Shown here: one piece after another, positions 51,024 through 60,325 of the stretch
How positions within the stretch are numbered: position 1 is the stretch's first letter
Layout: every line of letters begins with the position of its first letter
Made by a program: the position numbers and the translations under genes
Origin: JAJXWB01 sp046349215
Lineage (GTDB): Bacteria; Pseudomonadota; Alphaproteobacteria; Rhizobiales; Beijerinckiaceae
Direction: 5' to 3'
Assembly: GCA_046349215.1 (NCBI GenBank)
Contig: JAXMCV010000003.1
Coordinates: forward strand, 496,001 to 560,000
Length of the DNA: 64,000 bases
The notes under the pieces: model-generated
Databases searched by the model: none
Seen by the model: the letters and a program-made list of their open reading frames with translations, nothing else
What the model was told of the DNA's origin: nothing

Positions 51024-53831
51024 ATGGAACAAGCCGTCGCCACAACCGAAAAACCGCGCACGCGAGGCAAGGCCGCCGCCGTCGGCGCGCCGCTCGATCG
51101 CGACAGGGTCGCGCGCGAACTCGCGCGGTTGCATGACGAGACGCGCGGCGCCGAAGCGTTCCGCAAGGCCGCTGTCGACCTGTTTCTCGAGGCGCTCACG
51201 GACGGACACGCCCGCGCGAAAATATTGCTCGAGTCGAGCGGACGCGGGCTCGCCTGCGCGCGTTTCCTGAGCGAACTCGAAGACGAGTTGATCCGCGCGA
51301 TCTACGATTGCGTGACGCGCTACATCTATCCCGCGCAAAATCCCTCCAGCGCCGAGCGCATGGCGGTCTGCGCGGTCGGCGGCTACGGCCGCGGCACCCT
51401 GGCGCCCGGCTCCGACATCGACCTCCTGTTCCTGTTTCCCTACAAGCAGACCGCCTGGGGCGAGAGCGTCGTCGAGGCGATGCTCTACATCCTGTGGGAC
51501 CTGAAGCAGAAGGTCGGGCATTCGACCCGGTCGGTCGACGAATGCCTGCGCCAGGCGCATGGCGACATGACAATCCGCACGGCGCTGCTCGAAGCGCGCT
51601 ACATCCTCGGCGACGAGCCGCTGTTCGAGGAAATGCGCGGAAGATTCGAACGCGAGATCGTCAAGGGCACGGCGCGCGAATATGTCGCCGCCAAGCTCGC
51701 CGAACGCGACCAGCGCGTGCAGCGCGCTGGCGTGTCGCGCTACATCGTCGAGCCCAACGTCAAGGAGGGCAAGGGCGGCCTGCGCGACCTGAACACGCTG
51801 TTCTGGATCGGCAAGTACGTCTATCGCGTACGCTCCGGCGAGGATCTCGTCACCGGCGGCCTCTTCACGCCGAGCGAACTGAAGCTGTTCGAACGCTGCG
51901 AGGAATTCCTTTGGCGCGTCCGCTGCCACCTGCATTTCGTGGCGGGCCGCGCCGAAGAACGCCTGAGCTTCGACAAGCAGCCGGTGATCGCCGCCAAGCT
52001 CGGCTACGTGTCGCACGCCGGCCTTTCCGGCGTCGAGCGCTTCATGAAGCACTATTTCCTGGTCGCCAAGGATGTGGGCGATCTGACCGCCATCGTCTGC
52101 GCCGCGCTGGAGCAGCGCGAGGCCAAGCCCCGTCCGGTGCTCGACCGTTTCCTCGGCGGCCTCAAGCGCCGGCGCAAGACGATCGACTCTAAGGACTTCG
52201 CCGTCGAGTTCGATCGCGTCACCGTCTCGCGGCCCGACGTGTTCGACCGCGACCCGGTCAACCTGATCCGGCTGTTCCACCTCGCCGATACGCACGGCCT
52301 CGCCGTGCACCCGGATGCGCTGCGTCTCGTCACGCGCTCGCTGCGCAAGATCGACGCGAGCGTCCGCAACAATCCGGCGGCGAACGAATTGTTCATGCAG
52401 ATCCTCACATCCCGCAATTCGCCGGAAGTGGTTCTGCGGCAGATGAACGAATCCGGCGTGCTCGGACGATTCATTCCGGACTTCGGCCGCATTGTCGCGA
52501 TGATGCAGTTCAACATGTATCATCACTACACGGTCGACGAGCATCTGCTGCGCTGCGTCGGCGTTCTGTCGCAGATAGAAGGCGGCCGTCTGATCGAGGA
52601 TCATCCGCTGGCGAGCGAGATCCTGCCGACGATCTCGAACCGTCGCGCGCTCTACGTCGCGGTCCTGCTGCACGACATCGCCAAGGGGCGGCCGGAGGAT
52701 CATTCGGTGGCCGGCGCCATGGTCGCGCGCCAGCTCTGCCCGCGCTTCGGGCTGAGCGAGGCGGAAACCGAAACCGTCGCCTGGCTTGTCGAACAGCATC
52801 TCGTCATGTCGAACACGGCGCAGAGTCGCGACCTGTCCGACCGCCGCACGATCGAGACTTTCGCAAATCTCGTGCAGACGCCCGAACGCCTGAAGATGCT
52901 GATGGTGCTGACCGTATGCGACATCAGGGCGGTCGGCCCGGGGGTGTGGAACGGCTGGAAAGGCCAGTTGCTGCGCTCGCTCTATTGGGAGACCGAGCCC
53001 GTGCTGACCGGCGGCCATTCGGCCATCGACCGCAAGGCGCGCGTCGCCGCGATGAAGGAAGAATTGCGCCGCGCCCTGCCGGCCTGGTCGGACCCGGATT
53101 TCGACGCCTATGCCGAGCGGCACTATCCGGCCTACTGGCTCAAGGTCGACCTCCCGCACAAGATCCAGCACGCGAGCCTCTTGCGCCTGACCGAAGTCGA
53201 GATGCGCTCGCTGGCCACCGAAGTCGCGACCGACGCTTTCCGCGGAATCACGGAAATCACCGTCGTCGCGCCGGACCATCCCTATCTCCTGTCGACCATC
53301 GCCGGCGCCTGCGCGGCCGCCGGCGCCAATATCGTCGACGCGCAGGTGTTCACGACGACGGACGGGCTGGCGCTCGACACGATCTTCGTGTCCCGGCAAT
53401 TCGACATGGATTCGGACGAACTCCGGCGCGCCCGCAAGATCGCCGAAACGGTGGAGAAGTCGTTGCGCGGCGAGATCCGTCTTGCCGACATGATCGCCGC
53501 CAAGGGCGCGCAATCGGCCAGGCCCAGCGCCTTCGATGTCGCCCCCGATGTGGTGGTCGACAACAGCCTGTCGAACCGCGCGACCGTCATCGAGGTCTCC
53601 GGCCTCGACCGACCTGGCCTGCTCGCCGAGCTGACCAACGCCATATCCAAGCTCAACCTGAACATCGGCTCGGCGCATATCGCCACTTTCGGCGAAAAGG
53701 CTGTCGACGTGTTCTACGTGACGGACCTGACCGGCGCGAAAGTGACCAACCAGGCCCGGCAGGCGGCCATCAAGCGGCGGCTGGTCGAGGTGCTGGATTC
53801 CGAGCGCAAGGCCGCCAAAGCCTCCGCCTGA
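51024..53831 (+). CDS. glnD: Bifunctional PII uridylyltransferase/uridylyl-removing enzyme
   Basis: This 935-residue sensor of glutamine adds or removes UMP on PII proteins. The start ATG at 51024 follows AAGGGGGCGC. GGYGRGTLAPGSDIDLLFLF near residue 118 is the nucleotidyltransferase motif. The HD domain has LLHDIAKGRPEDHSVAG near residue 550. Two ACT domains close the protein (EITVVAPDHPYLLSTIAGAC and IEVSGLDRPGLLAELTNAIS). All four domains are present and the length is normal, so it is predicted to be fully functional. A long open frame on the opposite strand is a coding shadow. Confidence 0.98.
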   Translation: MEQAVATTEKPRTRGKAAAVGAPLDRDRVARELARLHDETRGAEAFRKAAVDLFLEALTDGHARAKILLESSGRGLACARFLSELEDELIRAIYDCVTRYIYPAQNPSSAERMAVCAVGGYGRGTLAPGSDIDLLFLFPYKQTAWGESVVEAMLYILWDLKQKVGHSTRSVDECLRQAHGDMTIRTALLEARYILGDEPLFEEMRGRFEREIVKGTAREYVAAKLAERDQRVQRAGVSRYIVEPNVKEGKGGLRDLNTLFWIGKYVYRVRSGEDLVTGGLFTPSELKLFERCEEFLWRVRCHLHFVAGRAEERLSFDKQPVIAAKLGYVSHAGLSGVERFMKHYFLVAKDVGDLTAIVCAALEQREAKPRPVLDRFLGGLKRRRKTIDSKDFAVEFDRVTVSRPDVFDRDPVNLIRLFHLADTHGLAVHPDALRLVTRSLRKIDASVRNNPAANELFMQILTSRNSPEVVLRQMNESGVLGRFIPDFGRIVAMMQFNMYHHYTVDEHLLRCVGVLSQIEGGRLIEDHPLASEILPTISNRRALYVAVLLHDIAKGRPEDHSVAGAMVARQLCPRFGLSEAETETVAWLVEQHLVMSNTAQSRDLSDRRTIETFANLVQTPERLKMLMVLTVCDIRAVGPGVWNGWKGQLLRSLYWETEPVLTGGHSAIDRKARVAAMKEELRRALPAWSDPDFDAYAERHYPAYWLKVDLPHKIQHASLLRLTEVEMRSLATEVATDAFRGITEITVVAPDHPYLLSTIAGACAAAGANIVDAQVFTTTDGLALDTIFVSRQFDMDSDELRRARKIAETVEKSLRGEIRLADMIAAKGAQSARPSAFDVAPDVVVDNSLSNRATVIEVSGLDRPGLLAELTNAISKLNLNIGSAHIATFGEKAVDVFYVTDLTGAKVTNQARQAAIKRRLVEVLDSERKAAKASA

Positions 53832-53899
53832 GCCGCCCCAGACTTGATTTTTGACGGTTCCGCCCTGATATCCGGGCCAGGAACAGAACGGGTTTGACG

Positions 53900-54481
53900 A
53901 TGAATTCGACCGAAAAAGCCGAGGATTTTGTCGAGAAGGCGGGCGATCCCGGCAGGCCGTCGTCGCTGGCCGACGCAAACGCCGAATCGCCGGCCAACGA
54001 GCCGGAGCCCTTTACGGAGCTGGAGAATCTCTACGCCGAGAACGCCGCCCTGAAGGACAAGGTGCTGCGCACAATGGCGGAGATGGAGAACCTGCGCCGC
54101 CGGACCGAGAAAGAAGTCGCGGATTCGCGGACATACGGGGCCGCCAATTTCGCCCGCGACATGCTGACCTTCGCCGACAATCTGGCGCGCGCCATCGAGA
54201 ACGCCCCCAAGGACGCCGACGGCGAGTTCAAGACGCTGATCGAGGGCGTGCAGGTGATCGCCGCCGACTTCCAGTCGCGCCTGGCGCGCCACGGCGTGAA
54301 GAAGATCGAGCCGCAAGGCCAGAAGTTCGATCCGAACCGGCACGAGGCCCTTTTCGAAATTCCCGACGAGAGCGTCGCCGCCGGCACGGTGCTGCAGGTG
54401 ATGGAAGACGGCTACACGATCGGCGAGCGCGTGCTGCGCCCGGCCAAGGTCGGCGTGTCGCGCGGCGGCCCCAAGGGTTGA
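53900..54481 (+). CDS. grpE: Nucleotide exchange factor GrpE
   Basis: This 193-residue protein has an acidic N-terminal region, a long coiled-coil (ENLYAENAALKDKVLRTMAE then MENLRRRTEKEVADSRTYG) and a C-terminal beta domain with EGVQVIAADFQSRLARHGVK and GYTIGERVLRPAKVGVSRGG, the GrpE signature. It releases ADP from DnaK. An in-frame TTG sits two codons earlier. hrcA, the common upstream partner, is not here; glnD is, 68 bases before. No CIRCE-type inverted repeat was seen. Confidence 0.97.
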   Translation: MNSTEKAEDFVEKAGDPGRPSSLADANAESPANEPEPFTELENLYAENAALKDKVLRTMAEMENLRRRTEKEVADSRTYGAANFARDMLTFADNLARAIENAPKDADGEFKTLIEGVQVIAADFQSRLARHGVKKIEPQGQKFDPNRHEALFEIPDESVAAGTVLQVMEDGYTIGERVLRPAKVGVSRGGPKG

Positions 54482-54502
54482 GCAGGGGTTGAACCCGCCC
54501 GC

Positions 54503-55597
54503 TCAGGGCACGATCACGAAGAAGATGAACGAGGCGAAGATCGCCAGGTGCACCATGCCCTGGAGCATGGTCGTGCGCCCCGTGCCGAGAGTAATGACGC
54601 TGATGAGCAACGTCAGCGCCAGCAGCACCACTTCCTTGATCGGCAGGCCGAGTTCGATCCTGTAGCCGGTGGCGATCGAGATCGCGCCGATAGCCGGGAT
54701 CGTCAGCGCGATGCTGGCCAGCGCCGAACCCAGCGCAAGGTTCAGACTGCTCTGCAGCCGGTTGTCGCGCGCGGCGCGCAGCGAGGCGACGCCCTCGGGC
54801 AGGAGCACGATGGCCGCGATCACGACGCCAACCAATCCCTTCGGCGCGCCTGCAATGGCGATCGCCTGTTCGAGCGGCGGCGTCAGCAATTTGGCGAGAA
54901 TGACGACTGCGGTCAGCGCGACGAGCAGAACGCCGAAGCTGAACCATGTGGCGCGCAACGTCGGCTCGAAATCGTGGCCGTGAAATTCCTCGCCCTCCGG
55001 CGGCATGAAACTCTGGCGATGCGTGACCGTCTGGGTGAACAGGAAGGCGCCGTAGAGCAGCAGCGAAACGATGGCGGCGAACGCCGTCTGCGAATTGGAG
55101 AAGACCGGTCCTGCAGCCGTCGTCGTCACGTTCGGCACGATCATGGTCAGCGCCGTCAGCGCCGCGAGCACAGCCAGCGCGGCGCTGGCGCTTTCAAGCC
55201 GGAAATTCTGCTCGTGATGACGAACGCCGCCCGACAGGAGGCTGGCGCCGACGATGCCGTTGCAGACGATCATGACGGCCGCGAAAACCGTATCGCGCGC
55301 CAGCGTCGGCTTCGGTTCGCCGAACCCGAGCATGATGGAGGCGATCAGGCCGACCTCGATGACCGTCACGGCGATGGCGAGCACCAGCGGGCCGACCGGT
55401 TCGCCGAGCCTGCCGGCAATGACCTCGGCGTGATGCACGGCCGCGAAGACGGCGCCGATCAGGCAGACCGCGCAGACGAGGGCGAACCAGGCCGGCATAC
55501 CTATGAATGACGCTGCGACGAGGGCGCCCGCCGCCAGAAGCGGCCAGATCCACGTTGCGCGCAGCGCGATCGCGTCCTTGAGATCGAGTTTGGTCAT
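54503..55597 (-). CDS. Calcium/proton antiporter, ChaA type (CaCA superfamily)
   Basis: This 364-residue protein has about 11 helices. The repeated CaCA motifs are present as AIAVTVIEVGLIASIML in the first half and IAAIVLLPEGVASLRAARDN with NLALGSALASIALTIPAIGA in the second, each with the acidic residue (Glu) that carries the ion. Between the halves is a hydrophilic loop with QSFMPPEGEEFHGHDFE. It probably exports Ca2+, Na+ or K+ in exchange for protons. The gene is convergent with grpE. Confidence 0.9.
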   Translation of the reverse strand: MTKLDLKDAIALRATWIWPLLAAGALVAASFIGMPAWFALVCAVCLIGAVFAAVHHAEVIAGRLGEPVGPLVLAIAVTVIEVGLIASIMLGFGEPKPTLARDTVFAAVMIVCNGIVGASLLSGGVRHHEQNFRLESASAALAVLAALTALTMIVPNVTTTAAGPVFSNSQTAFAAIVSLLLYGAFLFTQTVTHRQSFMPPEGEEFHGHDFEPTLRATWFSFGVLLVALTAVVILAKLLTPPLEQAIAIAGAPKGLVGVVIAAIVLLPEGVASLRAARDNRLQSSLNLALGSALASIALTIPAIGAISIATGYRIELGLPIKEVVLLALTLLISVITLGTGRTTMLQGMVHLAIFASFIFFVIVP

Positions 55598-55624
55598 GCG
55601 GGGAAACTGAAGGAAAGGCGCCGC

Positions 55625-56245
55625 TTAGGCAATGTCGGCAGGCGAGACGCGCCGCATGGTAAGATTGATGCGCGCATCATTGGCGACCAGCGTCGACGTG
55701 CCCGGATAGAGGCGGTCGACGCCGTGATAGCAGAGCCGCGACGGACCGCCGATGACGACGACGTCGCCGGATTCGAGCCTGACCGATTTCGTCGGATCGT
55801 TGCGTTTCGTTCCGCCGTAGCGAAACAGGCAGGATGCGCCGAGCGAAACGGAGACGACAGGCGCGCGGATTTCCTGTTCGTCGGAATCGACATGCAGGCC
55901 CATGCGCGCCGACGGCGCGTAGAAATTGACGAGGCAGGCTTCGGGCGGCGCCGCGAAACCCGCCGTCTCGCGCCACAGGTCGAGCAGCGCACCAGGCATT
56001 GCGGGCCATGCCGCGCCTGTTTCGGGATGCGTCGCCTGATAGCGATAGCCGCCATCGCGATCCGATACCCAGCCGAGCGGACCGCAATTGGTCATGCGCA
56101 CGGAGAATTCCTTGCCCGTGCGCGGCATGCGCGGCGTGAAGAGCGGCGCGACGCGCGCGATCTCGCGGATCGAGGCGACCAGCGCTTCCTGCTCAGTGCG
56201 CGCGAAATGCGCCGGGCGATAGACGAGCCCCGGCGCAAGCTCCAT
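55625..56245 (-). CDS. alkB: DNA oxidative demethylase AlkB
   Basis: This 206-residue Fe(II)/2-oxoglutarate dioxygenase removes methyl groups from 1-methyladenine and 3-methylcytosine. NFYAPSARMGLHVDSDEQEI carries the HxD iron ligands, CYHGVDRL the distal His, and DARINLTMRRV the Arg that holds 2-oxoglutarate. The ATG shares one base with the gpmA stop (TGATG), so translation depends on gpmA. No ada operon is present. Confidence 0.95.
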   Translation of the reverse strand: MELAPGLVYRPAHFARTEQEALVASIREIARVAPLFTPRMPRTGKEFSVRMTNCGPLGWVSDRDGGYRYQATHPETGAAWPAMPGALLDLWRETAGFAAPPEACLVNFYAPSARMGLHVDSDEQEIRAPVVSVSLGASCLFRYGGTKRNDPTKSVRLESGDVVVIGGPSRLCYHGVDRLYPGTSTLVANDARINLTMRRVSPADIA

Positions 56246-56865
56246 CACGCAGTCAGGACCTTCTTGGATTCGACCGTCGAATCCGCCTTCAGGCGATAGA
56301 CGAGCGGGACGCCGGTATCGAGTTCCATCGAGGGGATGGTTTCCGGCGTCAGGCGGTCGAGCACCATGACAAGCGCGCGCAGCGAATTGCCGTGGGCGGC
56401 GACGATCACGCGCTCGCCGTTCAGCACGCGCGGCAGGATGTGCTGGCAATAATAGGGAAGCACGCGCGCCACCGTATCCTTCAGGCTTTCGCCGCCGGGC
56501 GGCGCGATGTCGTAGGAGCGCCGCCAGACATGCACCTGCTCGTCGCCCCATTTCTTGCGCGCATCGTCCTTGTTGAGGCCGGAGAGATCGCCGTAGTCAC
56601 GTTCGTTGAGCGCCTGGTCCTTCGTCGTCTGCAAACCGCTCTGGCCGAGTTCGGCGAGAACGAGCTTCAGCGTGTTCTGGGCGCGCGTCAGATCTGACGT
56701 GTAGGCGGTGTCGAACTGCAGGCCCATCGCCTTCAGGCGCTGGCCGGCGGCCTTCGCTTCCTCGATTCCCTTCGGCGTGAGGTCGGGGTCCTTCCAGCCG
56801 GTGAACAGGTTCTTCAGGTTCCAGTCGCTCTGTCCGTGGCGGACGAGCACGAGAAGGCGTTCCAT
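56245..56865 (-). CDS. gpmA: 2,3-Bisphosphoglycerate-dependent phosphoglycerate mutase
   Basis: This 206-residue enzyme interconverts 3- and 2-phosphoglycerate in glycolysis. LVLVRHGQSDWNLKNLFTGW is the N-terminal motif with the catalytic His, LNERDYGDLSGLNKDDARKK carries the acid residue and VIVAAHGNSLRALVMVLDRL the second His. It is the shorter (about 206 residue) alphaproteobacterial form. The gene is 21 bases after dapB in the same direction. Confidence 0.97.
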   Translation of the reverse strand: MERLLVLVRHGQSDWNLKNLFTGWKDPDLTPKGIEEAKAAGQRLKAMGLQFDTAYTSDLTRAQNTLKLVLAELGQSGLQTTKDQALNERDYGDLSGLNKDDARKKWGDEQVHVWRRSYDIAPPGGESLKDTVARVLPYYCQHILPRVLNGERVIVAAHGNSLRALVMVLDRLTPETIPSMELDTGVPLVYRLKADSTVESKKVLTA

Positions 56866-56886
56866 TTTCGCTCCTGTCTGTCGAAT

Positions 56887-57699
56887 TCAGTCGTTGAGCC
56901 CGAGCACGTCGAGCATGGAATAGACGCCGGGCTTGCGGCCGCGCGCCCAGAGCGCCGCCTTGATCGCGCCATTGGCGAACAGGCTGCGGTCCTCGGCGTG
57001 ATGGGCGAGCGTGATGCGTTCGCCGGCGCCCGCGAAGATGACGGAATGATCGCCGACGACCGTGCCGCCGCGCAGGGCCGCAAAGCCGATGTCGCCCGAC
57101 TTGCGCGCGCCGGTGTGGCCGTCACGCGACCGCACGGAATGGCCGGCGAGATCGATCTCGCGGCCGCGCGCCGCCGCCTCGCCGAGCAGCAGGGCCGTGC
57201 CCGAGGGCGCATCGACCTTCATGCGGTGATGCATCTCGACGATCTCGATGTCCCAGTCGGCCCCCAGCGCCTTCGCCGCGCGCTGCACCAGAACGGCGAG
57301 CACGTTCACGCCGAGCGACATGTTGCCGGAGCGCACGACCACCGCATGACGCGCGGCGGCGGCGATCTTGGCGAGATCGGAATCCGAAAGACCGGTCGTG
57401 CCGACGATATGCGCGATGCGCGCCTGCGCGGCGAGCGCCGCCATTTCCACTGTCGCGGCGGGCGCCGTGAAATCGACAATGCCTTCGGCATTGACGACGG
57501 CCTTCAGCGCGTCGTCGGTCACGGGCACGCCGAGCGTTCCGACGCCCGCCAGATCGCCTGCGTCCTTGCCGAGAGCGGGCGAGCCGGCGCGCTCCAGCGC
57601 GGCGCAGACCGTCACGCCGTCCGCTTCCGTGATCGCCTTGACGAGCGCGCGGCCCATGCGGCCGCCCGCGCCCATCACAACCAGCCGCATGTCAGCCAT
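56887..57699 (-). CDS. dapB: 4-Hydroxy-tetrahydrodipicolinate reductase
   Basis: This 270-residue enzyme makes tetrahydrodipicolinate for lysine and peptidoglycan. MRLVVMGAGGRMGRALVKAI is the NAD(P) motif, FTAPAATVEMAALAAQARIA and VGTTGLSDSDLAKI follow, and IVEMHHRMKVDAPSGTALLL holds the catalytic His and Lys. The length is typical. It follows pheT after 55 bases and probably heads the dapB-gpmA-alkB group, though read-through from pheT is possible. Confidence 0.98.
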   Translation of the reverse strand: MADMRLVVMGAGGRMGRALVKAITEADGVTVCAALERAGSPALGKDAGDLAGVGTLGVPVTDDALKAVVNAEGIVDFTAPAATVEMAALAAQARIAHIVGTTGLSDSDLAKIAAAARHAVVVRSGNMSLGVNVLAVLVQRAAKALGADWDIEIVEMHHRMKVDAPSGTALLLGEAAARGREIDLAGHSVRSRDGHTGARKSGDIGFAALRGGTVVGDHSVIFAGAGERITLAHHAEDRSLFANGAIKAALWARGRKPGVYSMLDVLGLND

Positions 57700-57754
57700 G
57701 TCCTGCCCTCGCTCCGGCTCTTCTGGCGCAATTGCGCCTGGCGCGACATGCGGC

Positions 57755-60187
57755 TCAGCCGCGCAGGGTCGCGCCCGTCTTCTTCTGCGCTTCCGCCACC
57801 ACCTTGGCGGCGACGGCCTCGATCTCCTGGTCGGTCAGCGTCTTGTCGTGCGGTTCGAGCCGCACGGAAACCGCGATCGATTTCTTGCCCTCGGGAATGC
57901 CCGCGCCTTCGTAGACGTCGAAGACGTTGGCGTCGGCGATCAGCGCGCGATCGGCGCCGAGCACCGCTTTCAGGAGGTCGCCGGCGCGCGTCGCGCGGTC
58001 GACGATGAAGGCGAAGTCGCGCTCCAGCGGCATCAGGTCGGACAGTTCGAGCTTCGGCTTGATCTTCGTCGGCTTCGCCTTGGGCGCCGGCACGCTGTCG
58101 AGCGTGATCTCGAATGCGGCGATCGGTCCCGCGACATCGAGCGCTTCGAGCGTGGCCGGATGCATTTCGCCGAACCAGCCGACGATATTCTTCGGCCCGA
58201 ATTGCAGCGTGGCTGAACGGCCGGGATGCAGGAAGGACGGGCCGCCGGGCACGATCTGGATGGCGCTGGCCGAGACGCCGAGCGAGGCCAGCAGCGCCAG
58301 CGCGTCGGCCTTGGCGTCGAACACGTCGACACTCGTTGCGCGCTGTCCCCAGATACGGCCGGAGCCGCCGACTTTCGCTGTCCCGCGACGCAGGCCGGCG
58401 GCATTGTAGAACTGACCCTTGTCGTCGTCGGAGCGGAAGACCTGGCCGACTTCGAACAAAGCGACATCGCCATAGCCGCGGTCGGCGTTGCGTTGCGCGG
58501 CGGCGAGCAGGCCCGGCGCGAGGCTAGGCCGCATGTCGGAGAGATCGGAGGCGATGGGATTGGCGAGTTCGAGCGCCGGTTGGCCGCCGCCGAAAAGCTC
58601 CGCCTGCTTCTTCGCGACGAAGGACCAGGTGACGGCCTCGGCGAGCCCGCGCGCGGCCAGCGCGCGGCGCGCGCCAGTCACACGACGTTGCAGCAGCGTC
58701 AGCACGGGCTCGGCGACGCCGTGGTTGTCGCGCGTCAGCGGCGCAGATTGCACGCGGTCGAGACCGGCGATGCGCACGACCTCTTCTACCAGATCGGCCT
58801 TGCCTTCGACGTCCGGGCGCCACGAGGGAATGCGCACGAAGGTGCGGTCGGAATTGCCGGGCGTCGGCTCGAGCGTGAAGCCCAGCTTTTCGAGCGCGCC
58901 GGCCATTTCCTGCGTCGAGAGTTCGAGGCCGGTGAGACGCTGCGTCTCGCTCCACGGGAAGATGATCGCGGGGCGCGCCGGCACGCCTTCGCCGACGACG
59001 ATCATTTCAGATGGTTCGCCGCCGCACAATTGCATGACGAGTTCGGTCGCCAGTTCGCAGCCCGGCGCATTGAAGGCCGGATCGACGCCGCGTTCGAAGC
59101 GGTAGCGCGCGTCGGTGGAAATGCCGAGGCGACGGCCGGTATTGGCGATGTTGTAGGGATCCCAGAGCGCCGATTCGATCAGCACGTCGATCGTGTTCTC
59201 GTCGCAGCCGGAATGTTCGCCGCCCATCACGCCGGCGATGGATTCGACGCCGTTGTCGTCTGCGATCACGACGTTCGACGCATCGAGCCGATACGTCTTG
59301 CCGTCGAGCGCCAGCACCTCGTCGCCGTCGCGGCCGCGCCGCACGACGAGATCGCCCTTCACCTTCCTCGCGTCGAACACGTGCAGCGGACGCCCGCGAT
59401 CGAAGGTCACGTAATTGGTGATGTCGACGAGCGCGTTGATCGGACGCAGGCCGATCGCCTTCAGACGTTGCTGCGTCCATTCGGGCGACGGACCATTCTT
59501 CACGCCGCGCACCATGCGCAGCGCGAATTGCGGACAGAGTTTCTTGTCGTCGCCCGAAAATTCCAGCGTGACATTGACCGGGCAGGGATAGGCGCCCTTC
59601 GCCGGCGTGACGGCCGGCGTCTTCAGGCGGCCTAGTCCGGCGGCGGCCAGATCGCGCGCGATGCCGGAAACGCCGGTCGCATCGGGACGATTGGGCGTGA
59701 GATTGATCTCGATGACGGGATCGCCGAGGCCTGCCCATTCGACGTAGCGCTGGCCGACCGGCGCATCATCAGGCAATTCGATGATGCCGTCGTGATCCTC
59801 GGACAATTCGAGTTCGGCCGCCGAACACAACATGCCGAGCGATTCGACGCCGCGGATCACGCCCTTGCCGAGCGTCAGTTTCTTGCCGGGAATGTATGTG
59901 CCGGGACCGGAGAAGACGCTCTTCATACCGGTGCGCGCGTTGGGCGCGCCGCAGACGACCTGCACGGGCGCGCCGCTTCCCGTGTCGACCATGCAGACGC
60001 GCAGGCGGTCGGCGTTCGGATGCTGCTTCGCCTCGACGACATAGGCGATGGTGAAATCCTTCAGCGCCGCTGCGGGATCGACGACATTCTCGACCTCGAG
60101 GCCGATGCGCGTGAGCGTGTCGCAGATTTCCGTCAGCGACGCATCGGTCTCGATATGGTCCTTGAGCCAGGAGAGTGTGAACTTCAT
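57755..60187 (-). CDS. pheT: Phenylalanine-tRNA ligase beta subunit
   Basis: This 810-residue subunit starts MKFTLSWLKDHIETDASLTE; the open frame upstream is repeat sequence. The tRNA-binding OB domain is near residues 40-150 (VVEAKQHPNADRLRVCMVDT). B3/B4 editing domains, the B5 domain and the core follow (PIASDLSDMRPSLAPGLLAA). The C-terminal FDX-ACB domain is LMPLERDFAFIVDRATRAGD and after. It works with PheS as an alpha2-beta2 enzyme. A repeat element of 93 bases lies between pheS and pheT, an unusual place for a coupled pair. Confidence 0.98.
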   Translation of the reverse strand: MKFTLSWLKDHIETDASLTEICDTLTRIGLEVENVVDPAAALKDFTIAYVVEAKQHPNADRLRVCMVDTGSGAPVQVVCGAPNARTGMKSVFSGPGTYIPGKKLTLGKGVIRGVESLGMLCSAAELELSEDHDGIIELPDDAPVGQRYVEWAGLGDPVIEINLTPNRPDATGVSGIARDLAAAGLGRLKTPAVTPAKGAYPCPVNVTLEFSGDDKKLCPQFALRMVRGVKNGPSPEWTQQRLKAIGLRPINALVDITNYVTFDRGRPLHVFDARKVKGDLVVRRGRDGDEVLALDGKTYRLDASNVVIADDNGVESIAGVMGGEHSGCDENTIDVLIESALWDPYNIANTGRRLGISTDARYRFERGVDPAFNAPGCELATELVMQLCGGEPSEMIVVGEGVPARPAIIFPWSETQRLTGLELSTQEMAGALEKLGFTLEPTPGNSDRTFVRIPSWRPDVEGKADLVEEVVRIAGLDRVQSAPLTRDNHGVAEPVLTLLQRRVTGARRALAARGLAEAVTWSFVAKKQAELFGGGQPALELANPIASDLSDMRPSLAPGLLAAAQRNADRGYGDVALFEVGQVFRSDDDKGQFYNAAGLRRGTAKVGGSGRIWGQRATSVDVFDAKADALALLASLGVSASAIQIVPGGPSFLHPGRSATLQFGPKNIVGWFGEMHPATLEALDVAGPIAAFEITLDSVPAPKAKPTKIKPKLELSDLMPLERDFAFIVDRATRAGDLLKAVLGADRALIADANVFDVYEGAGIPEGKKSIAVSVRLEPHDKTLTDQEIEAVAAKVVAEAQKKTGATLRG

Positions 60188-60210
60188 TTTCGTTCCAGTA
60201 CGAACCGTTC

Positions 60211-60303
60211 CGTCATCGCGAGGAGCGAAGCGACGTGGCGATCCATCCCCATACCGTGACAAAGTCCCGGTGGATGGATTGCTTCGCTGCGCTCGCAATG
60301 ACG
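60211..60303. repeat. Dispersed palindromic repeat, copy 2
   Basis: This 93-base element has arms CGTCATCGCGAGGAGCGAAG on the left and GATTGCTTCGCTGCGCTCGC followed by AATGACG on the right, and is related to the copy at 43238-43324. It fills most of the gap between pheS and pheT. The message could form a long hairpin here. Confidence 0.85.
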
Positions 60304-60325
60304 GCCAAAGACATTGAGTGTGTCC

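Noticed and set aside
53832..53899. Possible CIRCE heat-shock operator before grpE
   Set aside because: The 68-base gap has no TTAGCACTC-type inverted repeat.
50910..53978. Open frame of 1022 codons on the minus strand, longer than glnD itself
   Set aside because: It lies antisense to glnD, whose four domains are clear. Its translation has no known motif and is rich in Arg, Ala and His, as expected for the shadow of a GC-rich gene.
58226..59635. 469-codon plus-strand frame across pheT
   Set aside because: It is a coding shadow of pheT with low-complexity composition.
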